Part shown: piece by piece, positions 26,495-35,532 of the stretch
Layout: each line of letters opens with the position of its first letter
Numbering within the stretch: the stretch's first letter is position 1
Assembly (NCBI RefSeq): GCF_029360585.1
Contig: NZ_JAQZSJ010000020.1
Span: 23,654 to 87,653, forward strand
Length of the DNA stretch: 64,000 nt
Source of the DNA: Cohnella caldifontis
GTDB taxonomy: Bacteria; Bacillota; Bacilli; Paenibacillales; Paenibacillaceae
Direction of reading: 5' to 3'
Notes under the pieces: generated by a model
The model's database searches: none
The model's input: the letters and a program-made list of their open reading frames with translations, nothing else
What the model was told of the DNA's origin: nothing
Translations under genes and position numbers: made by a program

Positions 26495-27700
26495 ATGGAC
26501 AAACGGATTTTTTGGTTGGCGCTCGGATCGTTCGCAATCGGCACAGAAGGGTTCATGATCGGCGGGCTTCTGCCGATTCTGGCAGCGGCGCTGCACGTGT
26601 CGACGGCAATTGCCGGACAGCTGGTGACGGCGTTCTCGCTCGTTTATGCCGTATCGTCGCCGTTACTGACAACAGCGACCGGAAGGATGGAGCGCAGGAA
26701 ACTTTTGTTCGGTTCGCTGCTATTGCTCGCCGTCGGCAACGTGGCGTGCGGGTTCGCTTCCTCATACGGCCTGATGCTGGCCGGGCGGATCGTCGCCGCG
26801 CTCGGGGCGGGCCTGTTCTCGCCAGGAGCCGTCGCCGTCGCCTCTACGCTGGCTTCACCCGAAAAGCGGGGCCGCGCGGTGTCGACCGTCATTGCCGGGC
26901 AGACCGTCTCGCTCATCCTGGGCGTCCCGTTCGGGACGTGGGTAGCCCTGACGTTCGACTGGCGCGCGACGTTCTGGATCGTCGGCGGAGTGACGCTGCT
27001 CGCCGCGCTTGCCATCCGGCTGCTGTTCCCGCAAGTCGCGCCGGCTGGGGCGGTTGGGATGCGGGAGCGCCTGTCCTATCTGAAGCGGCCCGAGCTGCTA
27101 GCCTCCTTGCTGACGACGCTCGCCTGGGCGACCGGCATTTTCGCGCTTTTTACGTACGTTTCCGAACTATTCTCCGGTTACGGGGCCGGAGGCCGGACGA
27201 TCAGCGTCGTGTTGTGCCTCTGCGGCATCGCCTGTTTCATCGGGGTGCGGACGGGCGGCCTGGCCGCGGACCGGATCGGACCGAACCGGGCAATACCGCT
27301 GGCGCTGACTCTGCTCACGGCCGCGCTGGCGCTGCTGTCGGCGCTGAACGGATTTGCCGGCCATCCCGGCATTCTCGCCGCGGCGATTGCCGCGCTCGCG
27401 CTGTACGGCTTCAGCGGCTACATGTTCAATCCTGCGCAGCAACATCGGCTGATCGGGCTGTCTGGGCCTTCGTCCGGCATCGTCCTGTCGCTGCAGGCAT
27501 CCGTCATTTACGTGGGAAGCGCCTTGGGCGCATCGGCGGGAGGAGCGGTCGTGCGCTTCGCCGATGTCGGGGGAATTGGCTATTTCGCAGGCGCCATGAC
27601 CGCTTTCGCACTCGTCGTGTTTGCGGCGAGCCTTCGCATGGAGCGGCGTATGAAGCAGCCGGCGGCCGTTGCGAGGCGCTCGCCCGCCAAAACGTCATAG
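26495..27700 (+). CDS. MFS drug-efflux-type transporter (DHA1 / AraJ-like)
   Basis: 401 residues with twelve hydrophobic segments. LALGSFAIGTEGFMIGGLLP is the typical first helix of the AraJ/CmlA-like DHA1 group; GRMERRKLLFGSLL is the loop 2-3 motif A and GVPFGTWV the motif C region. It exports small hydrophobic compounds or sugars by proton antiport. ATG 26495 follows AGGAGAGGGA. GC content is notably high. The Rrf2 regulator upstream and the operator pair suggest induction by an oxidant or drug. Its stop overlaps the end of the opposite GMC gene. Confidence 0.9.
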   Translation: MDKRIFWLALGSFAIGTEGFMIGGLLPILAAALHVSTAIAGQLVTAFSLVYAVSSPLLTTATGRMERRKLLFGSLLLLAVGNVACGFASSYGLMLAGRIVAALGAGLFSPGAVAVASTLASPEKRGRAVSTVIAGQTVSLILGVPFGTWVALTFDWRATFWIVGGVTLLAALAIRLLFPQVAPAGAVGMRERLSYLKRPELLASLLTTLAWATGIFALFTYVSELFSGYGAGGRTISVVLCLCGIACFIGVRTGGLAADRIGPNRAIPLALTLLTAALALLSALNGFAGHPGILAAAIAALALYGFSGYMFNPAQQHRLIGLSGPSSGIVLSLQASVIYVGSALGASAGGAVVRFADVGGIGYFAGAMTAFALVVFAASLRMERRMKQPAAVARRSPAKTS

Positions 27701-29326
27701 CTCCTGCCGTTTCGACTGCTCCACGATATAGTCGGCGGTACGCGCGGCAAGCGCCATTACCGTATTCGTGGGGTTGCCTCCGCCGGAAGTCACGAAGAGA
27801 CTGGCACCCGCGACAAAAAGGTTCGGAATATCATGAGTTTGTCCATAGCCGTTCGTTACGGACGTCTGAGGATCGTTACCCATGCGGCATCCGCCCATCA
27901 GATGGGCCGTATCGTCGGTCACGAACGCCGGAATACCGCCTGCCGCTTGAATGATTTCGTTCATTTTCGCCACGGCATGGTTGATCAACCGCTTGTCATT
28001 TTCCCCATAAGAGAAGGAGACGTGCGCCAAGGGCATATCGTACTCATCCTTCTCCTCCGCAAGCGTGACGCGATTGGCCGGATCGGGCAGCACTTCGCCG
28101 ACGAGCGTGATTCGGCCGTAGAAATTGTAGTCCAACATGGCTTTGCGCAAATCGGAACCCCAAAGCTTGGCGCCCTTGGAGATGCTTTTCGCCATTTCGA
28201 CGGGACGCGATCCATGGGCGTGCAGCGTGTATCCCCGCGCGAATCCGCGGGTCGAATCCGTTTCGTAAAAATCCTGCGTAGTGGCCAAGACAGGGGTGCC
28301 TTTATAAAGGCGGATTTCTTCCGGGAATATGCCGTACACATCGTTACTGCTGTGCGGCATGATGGCTTTGCCCACCCAGCCGCTCGAGTTCGCCAGCCCG
28401 TCGGGAAATCGGGCATTGGCAGAATGCAGAAGCAGACGCGGCGTTTCCACCACGAAGTTCGCCAAGATGACGATACGCGCCTTTTGTTTGTACGTCTTCC
28501 CTTCATGCACGAACGTCACGCCGGTCACCCGGCCGTCCTCGTTCGTCTGGATTTGCGTCACCATACTATCCGAAATCACTTCGGCGCCATGCTGGATCGC
28601 CTTCGGAATATGGTGAATCAAGGTGCTGAATTTCGCGTTCGGCAAACACCCTTGATTGCAGAACCCTCGGTTGATGCAAGGGGGCCGGCCGTCGAAAGGC
28701 GCGGAATTGATAGCGAGCGGAGCGACGACGCTGCGGATGCCGAGCTTCTCGCAGCCGATCCGAAAAATTTCGGCGTTGGCGCTCAGCGGTTCGCGCTCCG
28801 GATACGGGTAGGGGCCATGAAAGGAGCCCCAAGGAAAATGCTTCGGCCCGGACACGGCGATGTCTTTCTCGATTTTGTCGTAATACGGCGCGAGATCCTC
28901 GTAGCGAATCGGCCAATCTTCCCCGACGCCGTCCTCCGATCGCGTCCGAAAATCACTTTCATGGAAACGCAAAAACACGCCCGTAAAATGCGTCGTTCCT
29001 CCGCCGACGCCTTTGCCGGAATTATTATGGCCAAGCTGCAGCGGGTCGTTTCCGCTTACCAGACGCGTGTCTTGCCAGCCCAAGCGGGTCATCGAAAGCT
29101 CGTCGCTGGCAAAATCCGTCTGGGGATTCCAGAAAGGACCGGCTTCGATGATCACCACTTTCAGTCCGGATTTACTCAACTCATACGCCAATACGCCTCC
29201 GGCCGCGCCGGCGCCTACGATGCATACGTCGGCATCGTCTTCATATTTCCGATGATTTAAATCGTTATGACGATGATCCTGGGAATGAACCGCATGATGC
29301 GTGACCGTATCCCTGCTATTTGCCAT
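27695..29326 (-). CDS. GMC-family oxidoreductase (gluconate-2-dehydrogenase-like flavin subunit)
   Basis: 543 residues. The FAD site is DADVCIVGAGAAGGVLAYEL; GVGGGTTHFTGVFLRF follows, and the C-terminus has HLMGGCRMGNDPQTSVTN and PNLFVAGASLFVTSGGGNPT, the pattern of the gluconate or sorbitol dehydrogenase flavin subunit group. It should oxidise a sugar or sugar acid, passing electrons to a partner. The start overlaps the subunit-3-like gene by 11 bases. A partner cytochrome c subunit is not present in the window. Confidence 0.92.
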   Translation of the reverse strand: MANSRDTVTHHAVHSQDHRHNDLNHRKYEDDADVCIVGAGAAGGVLAYELSKSGLKVVIIEAGPFWNPQTDFASDELSMTRLGWQDTRLVSGNDPLQLGHNNSGKGVGGGTTHFTGVFLRFHESDFRTRSEDGVGEDWPIRYEDLAPYYDKIEKDIAVSGPKHFPWGSFHGPYPYPEREPLSANAEIFRIGCEKLGIRSVVAPLAINSAPFDGRPPCINRGFCNQGCLPNAKFSTLIHHIPKAIQHGAEVISDSMVTQIQTNEDGRVTGVTFVHEGKTYKQKARIVILANFVVETPRLLLHSANARFPDGLANSSGWVGKAIMPHSSNDVYGIFPEEIRLYKGTPVLATTQDFYETDSTRGFARGYTLHAHGSRPVEMAKSISKGAKLWGSDLRKAMLDYNFYGRITLVGEVLPDPANRVTLAEEKDEYDMPLAHVSFSYGENDKRLINHAVAKMNEIIQAAGGIPAFVTDDTAHLMGGCRMGNDPQTSVTNGYGQTHDIPNLFVAGASLFVTSGGGNPTNTVMALAARTADYIVEQSKRQEL

Positions 29327-29939
29327 CTCGTCTTGCCTCCCACGGATCGGTTAACCCCAATTCCGAACGAACGTATCCGCGCGGATAAGCCGGGCCGGCG
29401 TAGCCGATTTCCGACCAGATCGACGGATGCGAATAATACGCCGCCACGGCCTCGGTTAAGATTTTATTGATCCATTCCCGCACCGGAACCTGTCGGCCGC
29501 CGGACGACAAACCGATTTCTCCCCGTACGAGTTGCCCGACGAAACGGCGTTGATCCGACTCCTCCATGGAAATGAAGCGATTGCCATGCCGTTCAGTGCA
29601 GACTTGGTCCAGCAAAGCCAATCCGTCGCGAATGAGTTCGGATTGCTTCGGCACGCCGATTTTGCGTTGGGCTTCGCCGATTCCGGCTTGCAAAGTCGAA
29701 TCGAAATGAAACACGACATAAGCAAGGACAGGGGAGCGAGCATCGTCAAGCAGAATCGCGCATAACCGAAACAGCGTATCGCCCTCATGCTGCGTTAAAT
29801 ATCGATACGGATAGAACGATTCGTTCTTTAATCGCTTGGTGACGATTTCCCGGGTATGCGGGTCCCAATTCTCTTCCTCGCGCATCACGTCAAAGCGAGG
29901 ATAATGCGGCTCGTATTCCGGCATCTTCTTTACCCCCAA
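29316..29939 (-). CDS. gluconate 2-dehydrogenase subunit 3 family protein
   Basis: 207 residues. FYPYRYLTQHEGDTLFRLCAILL and the RPVREWINKILTEAVAAYYSHP-like C-terminal stretch, ending SEIGYAGPAYPRGYV, are typical of subunit 3, the small accessory subunit that binds the flavin subunit. No twin-arginine signal is visible, unlike the classical Gluconobacter protein. Overlaps both neighbours, indicating one operon: membrane protein, subunit 3, flavin subunit. Confidence 0.88.
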   Translation of the reverse strand: MGVKKMPEYEPHYPRFDVMREEENWDPHTREIVTKRLKNESFYPYRYLTQHEGDTLFRLCAILLDDARSPVLAYVVFHFDSTLQAGIGEAQRKIGVPKQSELIRDGLALLDQVCTERHGNRFISMEESDQRRFVGQLVRGEIGLSSGGRQVPVREWINKILTEAVAAYYSHPSIWSEIGYAGPAYPRGYVRSELGLTDPWEARRDGK

Positions 29940-30403
29940 TATAACGCGATAAGTCCTAACAGGCTGACGGCGGAGACCATCGCGGGCAACGTAAGCGGCG
30001 GGCCGATCATGAAATTGCGCAGCTCGTAACCGCCCACGCGTTCGCCTACGCCGCGAATGTGCATTATGGTCCCTAAGATGCCTGCCAAGATGCCGACGGA
30101 CAATAATACGGTCAGCAAGTTAAGCAGCCATGTCGCCTTGCAAAACGAAAAGACGATTAAGCAGAGGCCGAACACCGGTGTGGCGATGACGGGAATCCAC
30201 ATCGACCAATGCCGGAAGTTCTGGCGGTAATGAAACAACGTAACCTGTACGAAAATGACCAGAAACAGCAATCCCATCGCCAAAATCATCACCCGGTCAA
30301 GAGGCCAACCGTTCCAACCCAACGCGATCACCGTCCGCTTGTCCATTTGTCGGTTATTGATGACTTCAGTATTCCTGGAATGGAATACCAATATGCGCAA
30401 CAT
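29930..30403 (-). CDS. four-helix membrane protein of the GMC operon, function unknown
   Basis: 157 residues with about four hydrophobic helices (VMILAMGLLFLVIFVQV, MWIPVIATPVFGLCLIVF, WLLNLLTVLLSVGILAGIL, PAMVSAVSLLGLIALYW). No haem-binding pattern is obvious. It precedes and overlaps the subunit-3 gene, so it may anchor the dehydrogenase or carry electrons to quinone; this is inference from context. ATG 30403 gives the longest protein; an ATG at 30346 (MDKRTV) is a reasonable alternative, and neither has a strong ribosome site. Confidence 0.75.
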   Translation of the reverse strand: MLRILVFHSRNTEVINNRQMDKRTVIALGWNGWPLDRVMILAMGLLFLVIFVQVTLFHYRQNFRHWSMWIPVIATPVFGLCLIVFSFCKATWLLNLLTVLLSVGILAGILGTIMHIRGVGERVGGYELRNFMIGPPLTLPAMVSAVSLLGLIALYWG

Positions 30404-30521
30404 AACCCACGGTCCGAATTTCCGGGATCCCTTCCGGAAGCCCGGATCCGTTCAGAACTCGATTCTTCCGATAGGCATATGCTGAAAGAAACACTCGATA
30501 AAGGATCGGTTCGAGATTCCA

Positions 30522-32558
30522 ATGAATATGAAGAGGCCCTTGATTTCCGAAGATCTGTTCAACTTGAAGATCGTCAACGACCCGCAAATTTCTCCCGACG
30601 GTTCGAGAATTGCCTACGTAGAAACGGTCATGGAGCGCAACACGAACCAATACAAGAGCCGCATCTGGATCGCCTCCGCCTCCGGGCAAGAACAACCGCG
30701 TCCCCTGACTTCCGGATCCGAGCTGAATTATGCGCCCCGTTGGTCGCCTGATGGAAAATGGATCGCGTTCGTCTCCACCCGCTCCGGATCCCGCCGATTG
30801 TGGATCATGCCGGGGAACGGAGGCGAGCCGCAGCCGCTTTCCCGTATCCGAAACGTTGCCAGCCCGCCGGTATGGAGTCCCGATGGCCGAACGATCGCTT
30901 GTATCGTTGGCCTGAAGACGGACGATACGAACAAGGAGGAGGAGCATTCGCTAAGCCCCAGGGAACGATTCACCAAGGACGTGCTGTTGATCGATCAACT
31001 CCGCTACAAGTTGGATAGCGTAGGGTTTCTCGCCGATCGGAGATGGCATTTGTTCACCGTTCGGGCCGTAGGTCCGGAGAGAGGCACCGCACGACAGTTG
31101 ACTTACGGGGACTATCATTTCGCTTCTCCTGCATGGTCCCCCGACGGTCGGTTCATCGCGGTTGCCGGCAACCGGATCGCGGAGAAGACGGAATTGGATT
31201 TAATCAACGATATATGGGTCGTTCCTTCCGGCGGCGGGGAGCTTCGCCGGTTGACCCGACAGAAGGGACCGGCAGACCATCCGGTTTGGTCGCCGGATGG
31301 GCGGTTTATCGCCTATACCGGTCATGATCGGCACTCGGGGTATTATACGAACCGGGGAATCTGGATCGTTCCGTCCGAAGGGGGAGAGCCGAGGGAGCTG
31401 ACGGCCGATTTCGATTTTCCCGTTGGCGATTATGCGATCAAGGATGTTCTCGGAGTCGAGCAGCCGGGCGTATCGCCGCACTGGTCACCGGACGGGAAAT
31501 CGGTTTTGATGATAGTCAGCGCGCACGGAGCGGTTAACCTCTGGCGATTTGCCGTCTCCGATGGGCAAGGAAGGCAGCTCACGAAAGGCGAGCGGGTCAT
31601 TTTCAACCTGAGTTTCCGTTCCGGCGCCGTCGCGACCGTCAGGTTTGCCATGGCCGTAACCAGTCCCACGCTGCCTAGCGATATTTGGGTGGGCGAGATC
31701 GATGGAACATCCGTTCGCGAACGGCAGATTACGAATGTAAACCGCGATTGGTTGGACCGGGTCGCGATAACGCGGCCGTCACGGTTTACCTTCCAATCGC
31801 CCGGCGGCCCGGAGGGTGAGGGCTGGATTCTGTATCCCCCTTATGCGCGATCGGAGAAAACAGCCGCGATTCTGCAAATTCACGGCGGTCCTACGGTCAT
31901 GTACGGATACGTGTTTTTCTTCGAGTTTCAACTGCTCGCATCGAACGGTTTTTCCGTCATTTATACGAATCCTCGCGGCAGCATGGGTTACGGCGAGCCG
32001 TTTGCCGCCGCGATCCGGGGGGATTGGGGCAACCATGATTATGCCGATCTGATGGCGGCCGTGGACGCCTCCTTGCAACTGGGAGCTTTGGATCCGCAAC
32101 GATTGGGTGTCGCTGGGGGGAGCTATGGGGGGTACATGACCGACTGGATGATCACCCAGAACAACAGATTCAAGGCGGCTGTTTCCATGCGGGGGATCAG
32201 TAACTTGTATAGTTTTTTCGGAACGTCGGACGGAGGATATTTGCATGCCGAAGAGTTCGGCGGCCCGCCATGGGAGCATCCGCAACGCTATCTGAAGCGA
32301 TCCCCGATCAGCTTCGTTGACAACGTGCAAACCCCGTTGCTGCTCATTCATAGCGACCGCGACTTCCGCGTGCCGATCGAACAGGGGGAACAGTTCTACA
32401 CCGCGTTAAAGTTTCTGCGGCGCGACGTTCGCATGTTACGGTTTCTTACCGAAACGCACGAGCTGTCCCGCGAAGGAAAACCTTGGCACCGGGTCGTCCG
32501 TTTCGACCATATATTGCAGTGGTTCCGGACGTACTTGATGAAAAAATCGAACGTTTAA
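30522..32558 (+). CDS. S9-family prolyl-oligopeptidase-type serine peptidase
   Basis: 678 residues without signal peptide. The N-terminal beta-propeller has six TolB-like SPDG repeats (SPDGSRIAYV, SPDGKWIAFVS, SPDGRTIACIV and so on). The C-terminal alpha/beta-hydrolase domain has the nucleophile Ser534 in GGSYGGYM, Asp614 in DFRVP and His646 in THELSR. It cleaves short peptides, probably acylaminoacyl- or dipeptidyl-type, in the cytosol. It diverges from the GMC operon. The start is two close ATGs; AAAGGAT lies rather far upstream. Confidence 0.93.
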   Translation: MNMKRPLISEDLFNLKIVNDPQISPDGSRIAYVETVMERNTNQYKSRIWIASASGQEQPRPLTSGSELNYAPRWSPDGKWIAFVSTRSGSRRLWIMPGNGGEPQPLSRIRNVASPPVWSPDGRTIACIVGLKTDDTNKEEEHSLSPRERFTKDVLLIDQLRYKLDSVGFLADRRWHLFTVRAVGPERGTARQLTYGDYHFASPAWSPDGRFIAVAGNRIAEKTELDLINDIWVVPSGGGELRRLTRQKGPADHPVWSPDGRFIAYTGHDRHSGYYTNRGIWIVPSEGGEPRELTADFDFPVGDYAIKDVLGVEQPGVSPHWSPDGKSVLMIVSAHGAVNLWRFAVSDGQGRQLTKGERVIFNLSFRSGAVATVRFAMAVTSPTLPSDIWVGEIDGTSVRERQITNVNRDWLDRVAITRPSRFTFQSPGGPEGEGWILYPPYARSEKTAAILQIHGGPTVMYGYVFFFEFQLLASNGFSVIYTNPRGSMGYGEPFAAAIRGDWGNHDYADLMAAVDASLQLGALDPQRLGVAGGSYGGYMTDWMITQNNRFKAAVSMRGISNLYSFFGTSDGGYLHAEEFGGPPWEHPQRYLKRSPISFVDNVQTPLLLIHSDRDFRVPIEQGEQFYTALKFLRRDVRMLRFLTETHELSREGKPWHRVVRFDHILQWFRTYLMKKSNV

Positions 32559-32649
32559 TCACCTCTGAGTAAATGCGCATACGTATGACACCTGATCAAT
32601 GGGTAGGCGCATATCCTGAGGTAAACAATTTTTGGAAAGGAGCGGCGAA

Positions 32650-33294
32650 ATGACCGTTTCTCAACGGAATGATTCGCAAGTTCGCGATATATTGGAAACC
32701 AGACCTCAACCTGACTTAAGCGACGAAAACGCGGAAATGCGCAAATTGCAACCCATTCTGCAACGGATCCCCTTAACTTCGCCCGCTTTTCGACAAGCCA
32801 TGGGTACCGTCCTTCAACACCTTCACGTCGTGAGCAGAGCGCTCGCCCTGGGTTGCGGGATGAGCTCCGAATTTCGGTACCTTCCCGAAGCCTGGGGACT
32901 TCCCGAATTGCACATCGTACATTCCCGTTATCTCACCCCCTTGAGCTACCATCTTTATTCCGCCTTGGGAGCGGCGGAGCTGCTCGCAGCCGGACGGGGC
33001 CGATATCCCCATTTTCCATTGGCAGTGGGCTGCATGCTCTCGATCATTCGGCTTTGGCAAACCTTCCCCGAAGCCATAGCCAATCTGCGGAGAGCAGCGG
33101 GTCCTCGTTACGCGGCTGCCGTCGATCAAGCGGAACAAACGCTGCGGCATATGGTGCCGTCGACGCGGCAAGCCTTAGCCATCAGCCAATCGGCTGTAGA
33201 TGCGTATGTCTGGGAGGCGACCGTACGTGCCTCGGAATTGGCTTATGAGGTTCGAAGGAGGGTCGCGAAATCGATGGGGCAGGAAATGTACTAA
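32650..33294 (+). CDS. hypothetical helical protein
   Basis: 214 residues from ATG 32650, which follows GGAAAGGAGCGG. No family recognised. The sequence is mostly helical with a central, fairly hydrophobic stretch (YHLYSALGAAELLAAGRG, FPLAVGCMLSIIRLWQTFPE) and no signal peptide or catalytic motif. Its neighbours include spore-type (YjcZ) and DUF2935 genes, so a sporulation or surface role is conceivable but not shown. Confidence 0.7.
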   Translation: MTVSQRNDSQVRDILETRPQPDLSDENAEMRKLQPILQRIPLTSPAFRQAMGTVLQHLHVVSRALALGCGMSSEFRYLPEAWGLPELHIVHSRYLTPLSYHLYSALGAAELLAAGRGRYPHFPLAVGCMLSIIRLWQTFPEAIANLRRAAGPRYAAAVDQAEQTLRHMVPSTRQALAISQSAVDAYVWEATVRASELAYEVRRRVAKSMGQEMY

Positions 33295-33342
33295 ACCAAG
33301 CACCTGCGGCAAATATTTGCCGGATTACCGGGGTGTAATTCC

Positions 33343-33375
33343 AATAAAAAAATGACGGTTGTATTAACCGCCATT
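33343..33375 (-). terminator. intrinsic terminator of the YjcZ-like gene
   Basis: Minus strand AATGGCGGTT / AACCGTCATT stem followed by TTTTTTTATT. A separate perfect palindrome CGGCAAATATTTGCCG lies at 33306-33321. Confidence 0.8.
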
Positions 33376-33440
33376 TCAGGATATTTGTAAAATCCATCGA
33401 ACGATTATCTCTATTTACACGACTCGATCCCACGTCTGCT

Positions 33441-33560
33441 TTAGATAAAGAACCCTGCGGACAGAATGATGACCAACAGTATGAAGAGAACCAGCACGAA
33501 TGCAAATGCGCTGCCAAAACCCGCACAGGAAAACCCAGCGCCGCCAACTCCGAAGCCCAT
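33441..33560 (-). CDS. YjcZ-family sporulation micro-protein
   Basis: 39 residues: a Gly-rich MGFGVGGAGFSCAGFG head and a hydrophobic helix FAFVLVLFILLVIILSAGFF, the standard layout of YjcZ/YoyE-like membrane peptides made during sporulation. Start follows AAGGCGGTGA at 5 bases and a terminator lies 66 bases downstream. Too short for ordinary gene calling. Confidence 0.85.
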   Translation of the reverse strand: MGFGVGGAGFSCAGFGSAFAFVLVLFILLVIILSAGFFI

Positions 33561-33725
33561 GAGATCACCGCCTTCAAAGAATTGTGATTTGTCATCACGT
33601 CATCACTATATGGCAAGGATACTTGCACGGACAGGACTAACGCACAGGTGGTTTTCGAATTTTTTGGGAAGAAGTAAACAGGCGGCCGATCGCGAGATTA
33701 AGCAAATCTTCCGTTCATGGATCAT

Positions 33726-33758
33726 AAAAAGGCAACATCCTTTGTTCAGGATGTTGCC
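33726..33758 (-). terminator. intrinsic terminator of the DUF2935 gene
   Basis: GGCAACATCC / GGATGTTGCC perfect stem; on the minus strand it runs into TTTTT. Confidence 0.85.
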
Positions 33759-33780
33759 AACTTACTTTTAGATCGCTTTT

Positions 33781-34602
33781 TCAATGCTCCTCCAAATCAC
33801 GCATGGAAACCGGAGTGCCTGTTAAATGCTGCTCGAACATGTCGATAATGAAAAGGAATCTTTCCGCTTCACGAAAGACATGATCCGCGAGGAGGGGGTG
33901 AATGATGCTTTTGATCTTGCACGCGTTAATCAGATCGCGCGCAGTCCGTTTAAAATCACGCAGAGATTTCACGGACACCCTGTTCTGATCCAAAAATTGA
34001 CCGAGAATCGGAACGGTTTGGGATTGGGGGCGCATGGATTCGATATCCCGCGCTTGGAAAAGCAATTGATCGAAATCGCGACTGAATTCATTGGCCATAT
34101 CAACCAGTTTCCGTTCGGATGGGTCAAGCAGGTGGCTGATAAATTTTGCGTGGTCGGCCATGATCCGTAAGAAAAATACGTTCTCATCGATGATGGCGTC
34201 GGGCAAGGGTTCAAGCTTACCGGTATTCAGTTCCTGCAATCGATTTCTGAAATAATTGGCTTCTCTGCTCACATGGTCCACCAATAATGGGTAATTGTTC
34301 GCTCCGGGAAGCTGACAAGTTAGAATTAACCCTAAAACTTTTCTTTTGAACACCCAAATGTGGGAAACTGCATTATGGACTTCAGAATTGAATCTCATGA
34401 TTACCTGGGGGTCTGAATCCACGGGCAGCGTCATGGATCGATTCTCAATGCCTTCGAACAACGCGTAAAATTGATTCGCCTCATTGATCAACTGCGTATC
34501 TTCAGCTCTGAAGCCTAATCTCAGGAATAGGGAATGTTCTTTCATAATTCGAGACCAAAATCTGATTTCATCAAGCGAACGTGCTACGAATGCATTCGTC
34601 AC
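33781..34602 (-). CDS. DUF2935 protein
   Basis: About 273 residues. Two similar helical halves carry EIRFWSRIMKEHSLFLRLGF and DENVFFLRIMADHAKFISHLL, each with the E/H-rich W..IM.EHA.F.. pattern of DUF2935, a duplicated four-helix family common in spore formers and possibly metal-binding. GTG 34602 lies 11 bases after GGGGAGG and is preferred; the frame extends to an upstream start at 34641 without a ribosome site. Followed by a terminator. About 270 bases upstream (34603-34873) show nothing I can name. Confidence 0.82.
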   Translation of the reverse strand: MTNAFVARSLDEIRFWSRIMKEHSLFLRLGFRAEDTQLINEANQFYALFEGIENRSMTLPVDSDPQVIMRFNSEVHNAVSHIWVFKRKVLGLILTCQLPGANNYPLLVDHVSREANYFRNRLQELNTGKLEPLPDAIIDENVFFLRIMADHAKFISHLLDPSERKLVDMANEFSRDFDQLLFQARDIESMRPQSQTVPILGQFLDQNRVSVKSLRDFKRTARDLINACKIKSIIHPLLADHVFREAERFLFIIDMFEQHLTGTPVSMRDLEEH

Positions 34603-34873
34603 TTCGCTTAATACCTCCCCGGGAAGATATCTCATCTTCACACGTTTATTCCGGGAAGTATCATTTTATGCTTAATTACGAAGCAAGACGGCCGACTAGC
34701 TGAACTTACGATTGCAGGCGTCAGCTTTTAACCGACTGTCTGTCCCACGCGGCAGTAGCCGGACGATCGGATGCATAATGATCCCACACTAGCGGGAAAA
34801 CTCCTGCTATGCGATCGTCGAGGCAAAATATGGGCTGGAGGAAGGTGTCGGCGTAGCAACTGGCTGAGGTTTG

Positions 34874-35080
34874 TCAGTTTCGTTTTTTATTCGTATTGAT
34901 GATTTGCGGAAGCAGCTTTACGCTTCTCACCATTGGGGACTGGCAAATCGGGCACACAGGCACGTCCGCAAACGAGAAATTATCACGTATCCATCCTTTG
35001 CAGTCCTTATGCGTGCAGCTCCAGATGACAGTCTCTTCATGTGGGAGATCTTCTACCGGTTTGCCACGATAAGCCAACAT
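34874..35080 (-). CDS. YdjO-like cold-inducible zinc-ribbon protein
   Basis: 68 residues with SCTHKDCKGWIRDNF and PVCPICQSPMVRSVK: two CxxC/CxxxxC knuckles of the YdjO family, small proteins found beside cold-shock genes in Bacillales. Start follows AAGGAGGGG. It lies 56 bases downstream of a CspA-type gene on the same strand, separated by a terminator, so co-expression may depend on read-through. Confidence 0.82.
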   Translation of the reverse strand: MLAYRGKPVEDLPHEETVIWSCTHKDCKGWIRDNFSFADVPVCPICQSPMVRSVKLLPQIINTNKKRN

Positions 35081-35095
35081 GTATCCCCTCCTTGA

Positions 35096-35124
35096 ATTAA
35101 AAAGCTGCCCTTAACAGGCAGCTT
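35096..35124 (-). terminator. intrinsic terminator of the cold-shock gene
   Basis: Minus strand AAGCTGCC / GGGCAGCTT stem followed by TTTAATT. Confidence 0.85.
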
Positions 35125-35136
35125 CATTGACTTCGT

Positions 35137-35337
35137 TCACAGCTTAACTACGTTCTCGGCTTGAGGTCCGCGATTGCCTTGCGTCACATTGAACTGAACG
35201 CGCTGGCCTTCGTCGAGGGTTTTGAATCCATCGCCTTGGATAGCGGAAAAGTGTACGAATACGTCGTTGCCGCCTTCAACCTCGATAAAACCAAAGCCTT
35301 TGTCTGCGTTAAACCATTTTACTGTTCCTGTTTGCAT
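35137..35337 (-). CDS. CspA-family cold-shock protein
   Basis: 66 residues, the standard size. The OB-fold has RNP1 KGFGFIEV and RNP2 VFVHF, with [13 protein letters not shown] at the start. It binds single-stranded RNA and melts structure at low temperature. Start follows AGGAGG. A leader of over 100 bases separates it from a TATAAT at 35461-35456 (minus strand), as in many cold-shock genes where the leader controls stability. Confidence 0.96.
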   Translation of the reverse strand: MQTGTVKWFNADKGFGFIEVEGGNDVFVHFSAIQGDGFKTLDEGQRVQFNVTQGNRGPQAENVVKL

Positions 35338-35461
35338 CTAAAATATGCCTCCTAATGTTTGATTAAACAAAAAAATCACACATTGAAAGAGGTGCCATCT
35401 GTACAATGAGAACCCCTTCAACATGTGAATTTAAGGTTTAATTTGCGTTCATTAAATTATA
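35338..35461 (-). promoter_or_regulatory. long 5' leader and -10 box of the cold-shock gene
   Basis: On the minus strand TATAAT at 35461-35456 precedes about 115 untranslated AT-rich bases with AAGGGGTTCTC / GATGGCACCTC runs. The -35 is poorly matched (TTGATT at a 20-base spacing or TTGTGT at 15). Confidence 0.55.
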
Positions 35462-35532
35462 GTACCACAACACAATACACAAATCAAGAAGTGTGGTATC
35501 ATATAGGATAATATGATTTAGGAGTGATAGGT

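Noticed and set aside
26512..27954. 480-codon plus-strand ORF overlapping the MFS gene
   Set aside because: Arg-rich shadow frame of a high-GC gene; the MFS frame has clear transmembrane pattern.
27833..29260. 475-codon plus-strand ORF inside the GMC gene
   Set aside because: Antisense shadow of the GMC oxidoreductase frame.
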